Part shown: positions 55,807 through 64,000 of the stretch, one piece after another
Layout of the letters: each line of letters opens with the position of its first letter
How positions within the stretch are numbered: position 1 is the stretch's first letter
Source: Campylobacter sp. CN_NE2
GTDB taxonomy: Bacteria > Campylobacterota > Campylobacteria > Campylobacterales > Campylobacteraceae
Reading direction: 5' to 3'
Length of the DNA stretch: 64,000 nt
NCBI RefSeq assembly: GCF_027797465.1
Contig: NZ_CP115608.1
Span: 806,001 to 870,000 of the forward strand
Notes under the pieces: generated by a model
What the model saw: only the letters and a program-made list of their open reading frames with translations
Told to the model about the DNA's origin: nothing
The model's database searches: none
Position numbers and translations under genes: made by a program

Positions 55807-56847
55807 TCAGTCCTTTATATCTTTATTCATTACTTTTTGGATTAAATTTTTCCATTTTTGTGATATTTTATATGGTTCAAATTTACTCTTGCGCTCCCCT
55901 GCTTTTTGGCAAAATTCTAGTCTTAGTTTTTCATTGCTCATTAAAATTTCAAGTTTTTTAGCAAATTCGGCAGTATCGTTTATACCAGATAAAAATCCAT
56001 CAACGCCATCTTTTATCAAATATCTTGGACCGCTAATACAATCAGTTGAAATCCTAGCACAATCAAAAAAGATAGCTTCCATGAGTATCATACCAAAACC
56101 TTCGCTTAAACTAGTAAGTGCTACTATTTTTGCTCTTTTATAAAATTTATCTATCTCTTTTGTAAATCTAATAATCTCTAAATTCACGCCATTTTCTTTG
56201 GCTAGTTTTATACACTTATCTCGTTCGCTGCCATTTCCGCAAACAACGATTTTATAAGAATTTCGCACTTTTTCATCAACAAGACAAAAAGCATTTATCA
56301 AAAAATCAAGCCGTTTGTTTTTATCGATTCTTGACGGAAATAAAATAATATTTTCTTTTTCAAATTTTTCATCTGAAATATCCATAAAAAAAGGATTTGG
56401 CATGATTTGAGATTTTTTTATTTTGTAAAAATCGTAATCAAATTCGCTCAAAAATGTGATAAAATCAGCCCTTTTGTATGCTAAAAAAATTAGTGGTTTA
56501 TACAAAAAATGCACATAAGCCGTATGATTTCCATGTTCTGAAATAATAAGTTTTGCCTTTGGATTTAATAGGGCAATTATAAAATTCATATATCCAGCAA
56601 AGCCTAATATCAAATCAAATTTATTTTTAGAAAAATATTTTCGTAATTCACAATATGGTTTTACAAACTCTCCTGCGGTAAAATTCATAGTATCGCGTTC
56701 TATGTCACTAAAAAAGCCCTCTTCGTCATGATAGGTATTTAAAACTTTGACATTAAATTTCATATCAATTAAAATATCATAGACAAATCTCGCAACCCTA
56801 ACAGCACCACTATAAGAGTTTGTAGCTATCACAAGACAAGCGTTCAT
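55807..56847 (-). CDS. GT4 glycosyltransferase (PglH/PglJ-like)
   Basis: A 346-residue GT4 enzyme with a GT-B fold. Donor half: ENIILFPSRIDKNKRLDFLINAF, then SLSEGFGMILMEAIFF and SGPRYLIKDGVDGFL. The resemblance to C. jejuni PglH and PglJ (GalNAc transferases of the N-glycan) is strongest in the donor half. No signal peptide. Overlaps the next gene by one base. Which of the two roles it has cannot be decided by reading. Confidence 0.8.
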   Translation of the reverse strand: MNACLVIATNSYSGAVRVARFVYDILIDMKFNVKVLNTYHDEEGFFSDIERDTMNFTAGEFVKPYCELRKYFSKNKFDLILGFAGYMNFIIALLNPKAKLIISEHGNHTAYVHFLYKPLIFLAYKRADFITFLSEFDYDFYKIKKSQIMPNPFFMDISDEKFEKENIILFPSRIDKNKRLDFLINAFCLVDEKVRNSYKIVVCGNGSERDKCIKLAKENGVNLEIIRFTKEIDKFYKRAKIVALTSLSEGFGMILMEAIFFDCARISTDCISGPRYLIKDGVDGFLSGINDTAEFAKKLEILMSNEKLRLEFCQKAGERKSKFEPYKISQKWKNLIQKVMNKDIKD

Positions 56848-57842
56848 TATTTTTTAATCCTTATTAGCATATTTAGTAAAGCTTTTGATACACGACATAT
56901 AGGAAATATCAAAAAATCGGGTAATTTCATCAGCATAGACAATGCGATTTTTTTATATTTTTTCAAACCACAATCTTTAAATTCGCTACTTTTTATTATC
57001 TTGATAATTTTATCTTTGTAAATTTTTAAAGTTTTTTTCATATCATCTGTATTTAAAGGTAACAAAACGAAAAAATAGCGAAATAAAAGTTCCAATGTTT
57101 CTTTGCAAAATATCATTTTTGCATGTTCAAATCCATTTTGAGTGAAAAAATTTGACAAATTTTCACTTTTTTCAAAATCATCTTTTATTTTATCAAATGT
57201 AATTGGTTTTAGCTCAAAATAATATTTATAGGCTGCATTGTTTATTTTATAAATTTTTTCCGCAAAAAACACTATTTTTGGAAACATACATCTATCTTCT
57301 GCGTAAAATCTAATATCAACAGGAAATTCGACCTTATCGTGCAAAGTTTTTTTATACAATTTATTCCAAACGGAAGTTAAAATTCTATCATATCTAGCGT
57401 TTAATATATCATCTAAATACTTTTTTTTATCTACAACACCACTTTGTAAAATATCTTTATGAATAATCTCTTTGCCGTCAACTACAAAAATAACATCGCC
57501 AACTACTAAATCAGCCTCACTTTCAACTGCACCATTATATAAACTTTCTAAGAAATTTGGCAAAACCTCATCATCGCCGTCGATATGGCTTATGTATTCG
57601 CCTTTTGCTACTTCGTAACCAGCTTTTCTGGCACTTGGCAAACCGCCATTTTCTTTATTTACGATTACAATTCTATCATCTTTAAATTTTTGAATTATTT
57701 GAAGCGAGTTATCGGTGCTACCGTCATTTACAACGATAATCTCTATGTCTTTAAACGATTGATTTATAACGCTATTTAGGCATCGCTCTATTTTTTCTCC
57801 AAGATTGTAACAAGGAATAATCACAGAAATTTTTGGTTTCAT
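56847..57842 (-). CDS. GT2 glycosyltransferase, tandem copy A
   Basis: A 331-residue GT2 enzyme starting MKPKISVIIPCYNLGEK. GT-A fold with NDGSTDNSLQ and the metal site SHIDGDDEVLP. The ATG at 57842 follows AAAAGG; an upstream ATG 18 bases earlier is rejected. Residues 1-105 and about 135-190 are nearly identical to copy B (57887-58909), while other parts of the C-terminal half differ. Donor and acceptor sugars unknown. Confidence 0.88.
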   Translation of the reverse strand: MKPKISVIIPCYNLGEKIERCLNSVINQSFKDIEIIVVNDGSTDNSLQIIQKFKDDRIVIVNKENGGLPSARKAGYEVAKGEYISHIDGDDEVLPNFLESLYNGAVESEADLVVGDVIFVVDGKEIIHKDILQSGVVDKKKYLDDILNARYDRILTSVWNKLYKKTLHDKVEFPVDIRFYAEDRCMFPKIVFFAEKIYKINNAAYKYYFELKPITFDKIKDDFEKSENLSNFFTQNGFEHAKMIFCKETLELLFRYFFVLLPLNTDDMKKTLKIYKDKIIKIIKSSEFKDCGLKKYKKIALSMLMKLPDFLIFPICRVSKALLNMLIRIKK

Positions 57843-57886
57843 AAAATACCTTTTCCACATTTATTTATGATAATGTAAATTCAAAA

Positions 57887-58909
57887 CTATTTGCAACTTT
57901 TAATCCTTAAAAATAAATTTCTAGCAAAAATAGCAAATTTCGCCAAAGTTTTTGACATGGCACAAATACTTAAAATAACAGAATTTGGCAATCTTATCAA
58001 AATAGAAAGCATAAATTTTTTATATTTTTCCAAGCTACAATCTTTAAATTCGCTACTTTTTGTTATCTCGCAAATTTTGCTTTTATACTCTTTTAAAGTT
58101 TGTTTTATGTCATTTTTATCAAAAGGGGTAGAGATGAAAAAATAGTGAAACACAACTCGCATACTATCTTTACAAAATATTGTTTCTGCGTCGTTAAAGC
58201 CTTGTTTAGTGAAAAAATTCGTCAAGCTTTCATTTACAATAAAATTATCTTTGAGCTTTAAAAATGTCATCTGTTTTCGATTTAGATAGTATCTATAAAA
58301 TGTATCATCTACTTTGTAAATTTTTTCTGCAAAAAATGCTATTTTTGGGATTATACACCTATCTTCTGCGTAAAATCTAATATCAACAGGAAATTCAACC
58401 CTATCGTGCAAAGTTTTTTTGTATAATTTATTTACAACCGAAGTTAAAACTCTATCATATCTAGCGTTTAATATATCATCTAAATACTTTTTTTTATCTA
58501 CAACACCACTTTGCAAGCTATCTTTGTGGATACTTTCTATGCCGTCTCGTATAAAAATAGCATCACTTAAAACCAAATCTGCATTATTTTCGCTAGCACC
58601 CCTGTATAGGCTTTCTAAAAAATTTGGCAAAACCTCATCATCGCCGTCGATATGGCTTATGTATTCGCCTTTTGCTACTTCGTAGCCTGCTTTTCTAGCA
58701 CTTGGCAAACCACCGTTTTCTTTATTTACGATTACAATTCTATCATCTTTAAATTTTTGAATTATTTGAAGCGAGTTATCAGTGCTGCCGTCATTTACAA
58801 CGATAATCTCTATATCTTTAAACGATTGATTTATAACGCTATTTAGGCATCGCTCTATTTTTTCTCCAAGATTGTAACAAGGAATAATCACAGAAATTTT
58901 TGGTTTCAT
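57887..58909 (-). CDS. GT2 glycosyltransferase, tandem copy B
   Basis: A 340-residue paralogue of copy A with the same N-terminus (MKPKISVIIPCYNLGEK, IDGDDEVLPNFLESLY). The first ~280 bases are identical to copy A apart from a few mostly silent changes. The C-terminal halves differ at many positions (LTNFFTKQGFNDAETIF against LSNFFTQNGFEHAKMIF) and copy B has a longer tail. It has a likely promoter of its own at 58950. Confidence 0.88.
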   Translation of the reverse strand: MKPKISVIIPCYNLGEKIERCLNSVINQSFKDIEIIVVNDGSTDNSLQIIQKFKDDRIVIVNKENGGLPSARKAGYEVAKGEYISHIDGDDEVLPNFLESLYRGASENNADLVLSDAIFIRDGIESIHKDSLQSGVVDKKKYLDDILNARYDRVLTSVVNKLYKKTLHDRVEFPVDIRFYAEDRCIIPKIAFFAEKIYKVDDTFYRYYLNRKQMTFLKLKDNFIVNESLTNFFTKQGFNDAETIFCKDSMRVVFHYFFISTPFDKNDIKQTLKEYKSKICEITKSSEFKDCSLEKYKKFMLSILIRLPNSVILSICAMSKTLAKFAIFARNLFLRIKSCK

Positions 58910-58949
58910 AAAATAAACTATCCTTTCTGAATTTAATTTTTAAACTTGC

Positions 58950-58955
58950 ATTATA
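58950..58955 (-). promoter_or_regulatory. Possible internal -10 box in the glycosyltransferase cluster
   Basis: TATAAT on the minus strand in ATAGTATAATGC, 40 bases before the copy B start and downstream of the truncated GT2. It could drive the pgl genes from this point. Confidence 0.45.
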
Positions 58956-58971
58956 CTATAATTTGTTTAGC

Positions 58972-59175
58972 TCAACAGAATCTATATTTAAAAGCCAAAA
59001 CTTCGTTAAATTCTTCGTGTCTGAAATTTTGTGGGCTTTTATCTGTGCTTCCGTCATCGACCACTATAATTTCTAAATTTTTATATAATTGATTTATAAC
59101 TGAATTTAGGCACTCTTTTAGATATATTTTGACATTATAAACTGGGATTACTATGCTAACTGCATAAAATTTCAT
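58972..59175 (-). pseudogene. Truncated GT2 glycosyltransferase
   Basis: Only 67 residues: [28 protein letters not shown] and [11 protein letters not shown] are the first ~52 residues of a GT2 domain, then 15 unrelated residues and a stop. The metal site and all of the acceptor half are missing. The start overlaps the GT32 stop by one base. Probably a remnant left by recombination between the neighbouring GT2 genes. Confidence 0.75.
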
Positions 59176-59963
59176 TATTTGAACCCAAGCTTAATTTTAA
59201 TTAACATAAATATCCTACCTATGCCATCTTGTTTCAAAATATAAAAAAATCTATTTATTAAATAGATAAATTTACCAAAAAAAATTCCAAATTTATTTAC
59301 ATAGTAATCTCTTTGTTTTATTTTAAATTTTTCTTTTTCATCAAGCCAACTGCTATCGTAATGATGAATGCCATAGGTATTATTTGTAAAATTAAGTTTA
59401 TTAGTATAAAAATTTTTTGGATAAAAATAATCAGCTGGATAAACCCTACAACCAGCCACAGTCTGCAACTCGCCATTTAGTTTCAAACCATATTTAGATA
59501 GTATATTTGTCATTATCGTTACAATGGTCGTTGTGTTTAGTTGATTGTTTTCTAGCATAAATTTATGTGTCTTGTAATAATCTAGCATTTCTTGCAAAAT
59601 ATCCGACTTTGATTCACTGCCACAAATCGCCAAATTTACATATTCAGAACTTTCAAAGCCAAGAAAAAATTTATCATTCATCAAATCATCGATATTTTTT
59701 AAAAGTTCCATATCGGTATCCATATAAATTCCGCCAAATTCATACAAAGCTTTAAGTCTTGCTACATCTGCAACAAAGGCGTATTTTTTGGCTTCGTATG
59801 CTTCTTTTGTATATTGTAACGCATTTACATCAAAATTACTTTCATTCCACTCAATAATTTCATAATCAGGGCAATACTTTTTCCAGCTTTCGATATATTT
59901 TAAAGCTAACTCTGGCAAAGGATTCCCGCCAAACCAGCAATAATGAATAATCTTTGGTATCAT
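59175..59963 (-). CDS. GT32-type glycosyltransferase (DxD), copy 2
   Basis: A 262-residue paralogue of the GT32 gene at 55004. [29 protein letters not shown]. About 200 bases around 59690-59890 match the other copy without a difference that I could see; the last ~100 residues ([20 protein letters not shown] onward) diverge. Presumably a different acceptor or linkage. Confidence 0.85.
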   Translation of the reverse strand: MIPKIIHYCWFGGNPLPELALKYIESWKKYCPDYEIIEWNESNFDVNALQYTKEAYEAKKYAFVADVARLKALYEFGGIYMDTDMELLKNIDDLMNDKFFLGFESSEYVNLAICGSESKSDILQEMLDYYKTHKFMLENNQLNTTTIVTIMTNILSKYGLKLNGELQTVAGCRVYPADYFYPKNFYTNKLNFTNNTYGIHHYDSSWLDEKEKFKIKQRDYYVNKFGIFFGKFIYLINRFFYILKQDGIGRIFMLIKIKLGFK

Positions 59964-59973
59964 CTAAATTCCT

Positions 59974-60951
59974 TTATTTAATCTTCTTATAAATAACTAT
60001 CAATAGCTCATTTATTTTTTCAAGTCCTAAAAAACGAAAAGAATATTTTATTTTTGTTTTAAATGATAAACTTGGATTACACCAAATTAATTTGATGTTT
60101 GCTAAATTTTTATCGATAAGTTTTAAATATTTTATAGTATCGGTAGGATAAGACATCATAACAAGATGCATTATTCTCATATCTAAAAAAATTTTATATT
60201 TTTCATAGATTTTTTTCTCAATTAAAAAATTTAATATTGCGTTGTAAAGTAATCTAAAACAATCTATTTTTTCTTCATTCATAATAACTTTGTCACCAGA
60301 AACAATACTAGATAAATTTATTTGGTTATAGTGATAATAAGCATACGGAAGATATGCTTTTTTTCGATGAAAATAAAATAACTGCAACGATATATAAACA
60401 TCTTCAAACAAACTAAAATTAGGAAAATCGATTTTATCATACAGCTCTTTGGATACTAATTTTATTGGTAAAAAGCCATTGGTAACACCAAGCAAACTAT
60501 CTGAAAATTCGGAATCTGTTTTTATAAAATCATATTTTTCTTTACTATATATTTCTTTATTTTCAAAACTGCTGTAAAGATCACATATTACAATGTCTGC
60601 ACCATCTTCTTTTGCTTTTTTATACATAGAACTTATCATATCAAGCTCTACCCAATCATCGCTATCTATAAAAAGTATATACTCGCCATTTGCGCTATTT
60701 AAGCCATTTTTTCTAGTTAGGCTCGAACCGCTATTTTGAGTATTGTTTATGATTTTTATATTATCTTTTCTATTTGGATATTTTTCTATAATGCTTTGCA
60801 AAACCTGCATACTATTATCGGGTGAACAATCATTTACAAAAATATACTCAATGCTATCAAAATCTTGCTCAAATAGTGTTGTGGCACATTTGGCGATATA
60901 TTTTTCGACATTATAAACTGGGATTATTATGCTAACTAAACAATTTTTCAT
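59974..60951 (-). CDS. GT2 glycosyltransferase, second pair copy A
   Basis: A 325-residue GT2 enzyme: SIIIPVYNVEKYIAKCATTL, NDCSPDNSMQVLQ, metal site LFIDSDDWVELDM. Its first ~115 residues are nearly identical to the next gene; later parts are distinct. Ends in a basic tail. Overlaps its neighbour by four bases. Confidence 0.87.
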   Translation of the reverse strand: MKNCLVSIIIPVYNVEKYIAKCATTLFEQDFDSIEYIFVNDCSPDNSMQVLQSIIEKYPNRKDNIKIINNTQNSGSSLTRKNGLNSANGEYILFIDSDDWVELDMISSMYKKAKEDGADIVICDLYSSFENKEIYSKEKYDFIKTDSEFSDSLLGVTNGFLPIKLVSKELYDKIDFPNFSLFEDVYISLQLFYFHRKKAYLPYAYYHYNQINLSSIVSGDKVIMNEEKIDCFRLLYNAILNFLIEKKIYEKYKIFLDMRIMHLVMMSYPTDTIKYLKLIDKNLANIKLIWCNPSLSFKTKIKYSFRFLGLEKINELLIVIYKKIK

Positions 60952-61943
60952 AAATTTTTTCCTTTTATAATCGCTTTTATATTTCTATATATGTCTCTTG
61001 GTATCGTAAAACACCACTCCAATCCAATAAACGGCAAAGTGTAAAAAATCTTTTTAAATTTTGAAATCAATGGATTTTGCAAAACAAATCTAATATCCAC
61101 AAGGCTTTCATCTATGTTTTTTAGCCTATTTATATAGTCGTTATCTGCTACCACAAGCACAATCCAAACAATACGCATTTTAACATCTTTGATATATTTA
61201 TCATAGATATTATTTTGTATTAAAAAATTACAAACGCTATTATACATCTCTTTGCTATCATTTATCTTTTTTTCTATCGAATTAGATGACACTATACTGC
61301 TTAAATTCATTTGATTATAATGCAAAAATGCTTTTGGTAAATATGAAATTTTTTTAGTTTTATAGAAAAGTTGAGTTATAATGAAAGTATCTTCAAAAAG
61401 TGAAAATTTTGGAAATTCCAAATTCTCATATAGTTTATTTTTTACTAATTTGTTCCAAATGTAAGAATTTATAGACCCACTCAAACAAGCTTTTAAATAA
61501 TCATTATTTTTTATTTCATCATATTTTTCTTTGCAATAAATTTCTTTATTTTCATAATTTAAATAATAATCGCACCACACAATATCAGCATTATCGTTTT
61601 TTGCTTTTTTATACATAGAACTTACCATATCAAGTTCTACCCAGTCATCACTATCTATAAAAAGTATATACTCGCCACTAGCATTATCTAAGCCATTTTT
61701 TCTAGTTAGGCTAGAACCGCTGTTTTGAGCATTATTTACGATTTTTATATCATTTTTTCTATTTGGATATTTTTCTATCACGCTTTGTAAAATTTGCATA
61801 CTATTATCAGGCGAGCAATCATTTACAAAAATATACTCAATGCTATCAAAATCTTGCTCAAATAGCGTTGTGGCACATTTGGCGATATATTTTTCGACAT
61901 TATAAACAGGGATTATTATTGAAATTAATGGACTTTTATTCAT
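60948..61943 (-). CDS. GT2 glycosyltransferase, second pair copy B
   Basis: A 331-residue paralogue of the previous gene (SIIIPVYNVEKYIAKCATTL, LFIDSDDWVELDM). The ATG at 61943 is chosen because GGAG lies at the right distance; another ATG three bases upstream is also possible. The C-terminal halves differ from copy A (YLNYENKEIYCKEKYDEIK against LYSSFENKEIYSKEKYD, then diverging fully). Overlaps the flippase stop. Confidence 0.87.
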   Translation of the reverse strand: MNKSPLISIIIPVYNVEKYIAKCATTLFEQDFDSIEYIFVNDCSPDNSMQILQSVIEKYPNRKNDIKIVNNAQNSGSSLTRKNGLDNASGEYILFIDSDDWVELDMVSSMYKKAKNDNADIVWCDYYLNYENKEIYCKEKYDEIKNNDYLKACLSGSINSYIWNKLVKNKLYENLEFPKFSLFEDTFIITQLFYKTKKISYLPKAFLHYNQMNLSSIVSSNSIEKKINDSKEMYNSVCNFLIQNNIYDKYIKDVKMRIVWIVLVVADNDYINRLKNIDESLVDIRFVLQNPLISKFKKIFYTLPFIGLEWCFTIPRDIYRNIKAIIKGKNL

Positions 61944-63403
61944 CATTTCTCCAAATTTACAAGCCTACCAAATAAAAGCTTCATTCTATCAAAATATATA
62001 AAAAATTCTTCTTCTTTTAAAATCCAAAGAGTAAAAATATAAACTATTATGCCAATTAGTATCGATAAAATCAAACTTAATAAAGGACTAGATATGAAAT
62101 AATCAATACAAAAAATTACAAAAACCATAACAAAAGATGCTACAAAACTGTGCCAAATATAGCCAAGTTGTTTAAATGCACCAAAGCCATAGTATTTACC
62201 TATGATGTAGGTATTTATAAAAAACGATAAAAAACCCATTGCTGCCCTACCTATAACGACTGCTTTTATGCTTATAGGAAATGTTATGGCCATCATGATA
62301 AAAAGCAAAAACATTTTGATTATTTCGATTTTTAAACGATAATCTGTCCTTCCAATAGCTTCTAGTAAATTCAAATTCGCACCACTTAAAGGTGTAAAAA
62401 TAAATGCCAAAGAGAACCAAAAAAATAGAGGTGCCGCTTCAATCCATTTTTCTGTCAAAAATACTAAAATAAAATTCTCGCTTATCATAGCAAAACCAAA
62501 CATTGCAGGAATTGTAGTTAAAGAGATAATTTTAAGAAGTTTTTTAAATATCCTTATAAGCTCATCTTTATCATTTTGCAAAGATGAAAGCAGCGGAAAA
62601 GTAGCCCCTACAATAGCACCTGTTACAGCTCCAAAAATACTGCTAGTGCAAGTTTCTCCTTGATTATAAAAACCTAAATCTTTTGTAGAATAAAATTTAG
62701 CAATAACAAGAATATAAATGCTGTTTAATATAATTCCTAAAACTCCGATTACGGTCAAATTTACACTAAAACTAAATAGTTTTTTAAATGATTTTTTGCT
62801 AAATCCAGTCTTTGGTATCCATTTACCAAAATACCAAAATAACGCAACTGCTACGCTCTGCGATATAATATTTTGCCAAACAAGCGACCAAACACCAAAT
62901 CCATTTAATGCAAAAATTAACCCGCAAGGACAACCGATAATAATAGAGATTAAATTTATAAAAGCGATTTTCTTAAAATCAACATTTATTTGAAATTTTG
63001 CTGTTTGCACTATTCGTAATGATTGCAAGATTAAAACCACAAACAAAACTCTTGCCAAATTTGTAAGTTCCGGAATTTTATAAAATTCTGCGATAAATGG
63101 AGCAACAAAAAATAAAATTAAATAAAATACTATCGCAACAACTACATTAAAAATAAAAACAGTTGAAAAATCATATTCATCTCTGTCTTGTCTTTGTATT
63201 AAAGCCTTAGAAAAACCGCTTTCAATAAAAACGGAACTAAGCGCGATAAAAACCGTTAAAAGCGCAATAGTTCCATAATCATTTGGCGATAGAATTCTAG
63301 CTAATATAATGCCGAAAATAAAACCAAGCCCTTGAACCCCAAAGCGTTCAAATAAGTTCCATAAAATTCCAAATTTGGTTTTTTGAATTATGTTTTCTTG
63401 CAC
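61943..63403 (-). CDS. Wzx-type polysaccharide flippase (MOP superfamily, WzxC-like)
   Basis: A 486-residue inner-membrane protein with about 12-14 hydrophobic segments, of the WzxC/Polysacc_synt_3 type. GILWNLFERFGVQGLGFIFG, ILSPNDYGTIALLTV, SVFIESGFSKALIQRQD and DLGFYNQGETCTSSIFGAV are typical. It should move undecaprenyl-linked glycans across the membrane. C. jejuni N-glycosylation instead uses the ABC flippase PglK, not seen in this window. It lies at the head of the glycosyltransferase run. Confidence 0.85.
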   Translation of the reverse strand: MQENIIQKTKFGILWNLFERFGVQGLGFIFGIILARILSPNDYGTIALLTVFIALSSVFIESGFSKALIQRQDRDEYDFSTVFIFNVVVAIVFYLILFFVAPFIAEFYKIPELTNLARVLFVVLILQSLRIVQTAKFQINVDFKKIAFINLISIIIGCPCGLIFALNGFGVWSLVWQNIISQSVAVALFWYFGKWIPKTGFSKKSFKKLFSFSVNLTVIGVLGIILNSIYILVIAKFYSTKDLGFYNQGETCTSSIFGAVTGAIVGATFPLLSSLQNDKDELIRIFKKLLKIISLTTIPAMFGFAMISENFILVFLTEKWIEAAPLFFWFSLAFIFTPLSGANLNLLEAIGRTDYRLKIEIIKMFLLFIMMAITFPISIKAVVIGRAAMGFLSFFINTYIIGKYYGFGAFKQLGYIWHSFVASFVMVFVIFCIDYFISSPLLSLILSILIGIIVYIFTLWILKEEEFFIYFDRMKLLFGRLVNLEK

Positions 63404-63424
63404 AAATTTTCCAAAATTTAAAAA

Positions 63425-64000
63425 TTATTTTTCATTTAAATTTAAAAATAACTCTGCGCACCAAAGTTGCCATTTTTGATTTCCGCTTAATTTTTCCATA
63501 GGAATATCATCTCTAAATTCTGCTCTTTTTGGACCTTTCCAATCTTTAAAAATCATATCCACAGGGCGTGGCATAGGAATTTTATTTGGTATTTCAAATT
63601 CAGGATAAATTTTTGCATATAAATTTCTAACCAAATATTTCGGTTCGCCGTTTCGCACTCTATGCAAATCAAGCGGTTCGCTCATAACAAGCTTAGCGTA
63701 AGGGTCGTAATATGGCAGATTTGCAACTTCAAAAGCATTTAAATAAGAACTTGAACTCTCTATGGCAAAAACATCGTCCATAAAACGCATAAAGTCTATT
63801 TTTTCACCTTGTCTATATTTTTCAAAAAGCTCAGAAACATCAACCGGATTTTTTAAAACTAAATTTGGTTCTAAAAATGTGTAGCGATTTTTAAACTCAT
63901 CAAAATCCCAATCTTTTGCTAAAAGTTTATCCATACCGCCAAAAATCAAGTCCGAACTCTCTCCGACAATCATTAGCTCTACGCCGTCTTTTTTGGCCGC
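63425..64000 (-). CDS. Asparagine-synthase-like (ATP-pyrophosphatase) protein, partial
   Basis: Open at the right edge; 191 residues are visible. The ATP-pyrophosphatase signature of asparagine synthase-type enzymes is seen at the edge (LMIVGESSDLIFGGMD), followed by ESSSSYLNAFEVANLPYYDP and EPLDLHRVRNGEPKYLVRNL. The N-terminal glutaminase or other domain is outside. In surface-sugar loci such enzymes amidate sugar acids or amino acids; that role is inferred from position beside the flippase. Confidence 0.65.
   Translation of the reverse strand, partial: AAKKDGVELMIVGESSDLIFGGMDKLLAKDWDFDEFKNRYTFLEPNLVLKNPVDVSELFEKYRQGEKIDFMRFMDDVFAIESSSSYLNAFEVANLPYYDPYAKLVMSEPLDLHRVRNGEPKYLVRNLYAKIYPEFEIPNKIPMPRPVDMIFKDWKGPKRAEFRDDIPMEKLSGNQKWQLWCAELFLNLNEK

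Overview
The window is chromosomal DNA from an epsilonproteobacterium, almost certainly a Campylobacter. It is AT-rich (roughly one third GC by eye), short TATAAT -10 boxes precede genes, and AAATTT-type sequence fills the gaps. Several blocks follow the Campylobacter jejuni gene order as I remember it: ComF-like gene/gyrA/asd; kdsA/ribH/nusB/pyrF beside der/aroK/trpS; rny/5-FCL/thioredoxin/ftsY/radA; and pssA/ftsH/prmA next to the pgl N-glycosylation locus. I cannot name the species.

Layout. 1-5.8 kb (+): end of serS, a lipoprotein, a ComF-like protein, an acetyltransferase, gyrA and asd. 5.9-10.3 kb: pyrF, nusB, ribH and kdsA (-), with a small membrane protein and an HrgA-like HTH/nuclease protein between ribH and kdsA. 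10.4-15.2 kb (+): two tandem EamA transporters, der, aroK, trpS. 15.2-16.75 kb: an accessory insert with a single foreign-looking gene flanked by two attC-like integron recombination sites. 16.75-24.0 kb: dnaE (-), then a STAND-type NTPase with about 14 nearly identical TPR repeats (+). 24.3-34.4 kb: housekeeping genes (DJ-1 family, efp, an aminotransferase, DedA, SYLF, rny, 5-FCL, a thioredoxin lipoprotein, ftsY, VanZ, radA). 34.6-39.5 kb: a sodium:solute symporter, a deacetylase-like protein, an RdxA-like nitroreductase, three small membrane-anchored proteins including an Mrr-like nuclease, and tRNA-Leu(GAG). 39.5-45.4 kb (-): atpE, leuA, pssA, ftsH, prmA. 45.8-64 kb (-): hisA, hisH, then pglF-E-D-C-A-B, eight further glycosyltransferase genes (one truncated, several as mosaic duplicates), a Wzx-type flippase and the end of an asparagine-synthase-like gene.

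Working together. The last block is a protein/lipid glycosylation locus. PglF, PglE and PglD make UDP-diNAc-bacillosamine, PglC and PglA start the lipid-linked glycan, the glycosyltransferases extend it, a flippase moves it, and PglB transfers it to asparagine. No PglK-type ABC flippase is seen in the window; a MOP-superfamily flippase is present instead.

Most unusual features: (1) a complete integron-type gene cassette (15572-16702) without an integrase, carrying a PD-(D/E)XK-like protein; (2) the STAND/TPR protein with homogenised 126-bp repeats; (3) two families of dispersed intergenic hairpin elements whose arms differ from copy to copy but stay self-complementary within each copy; (4) isoleucine at GyrA position 86, the residue changed in quinolone-resistant Campylobacter.
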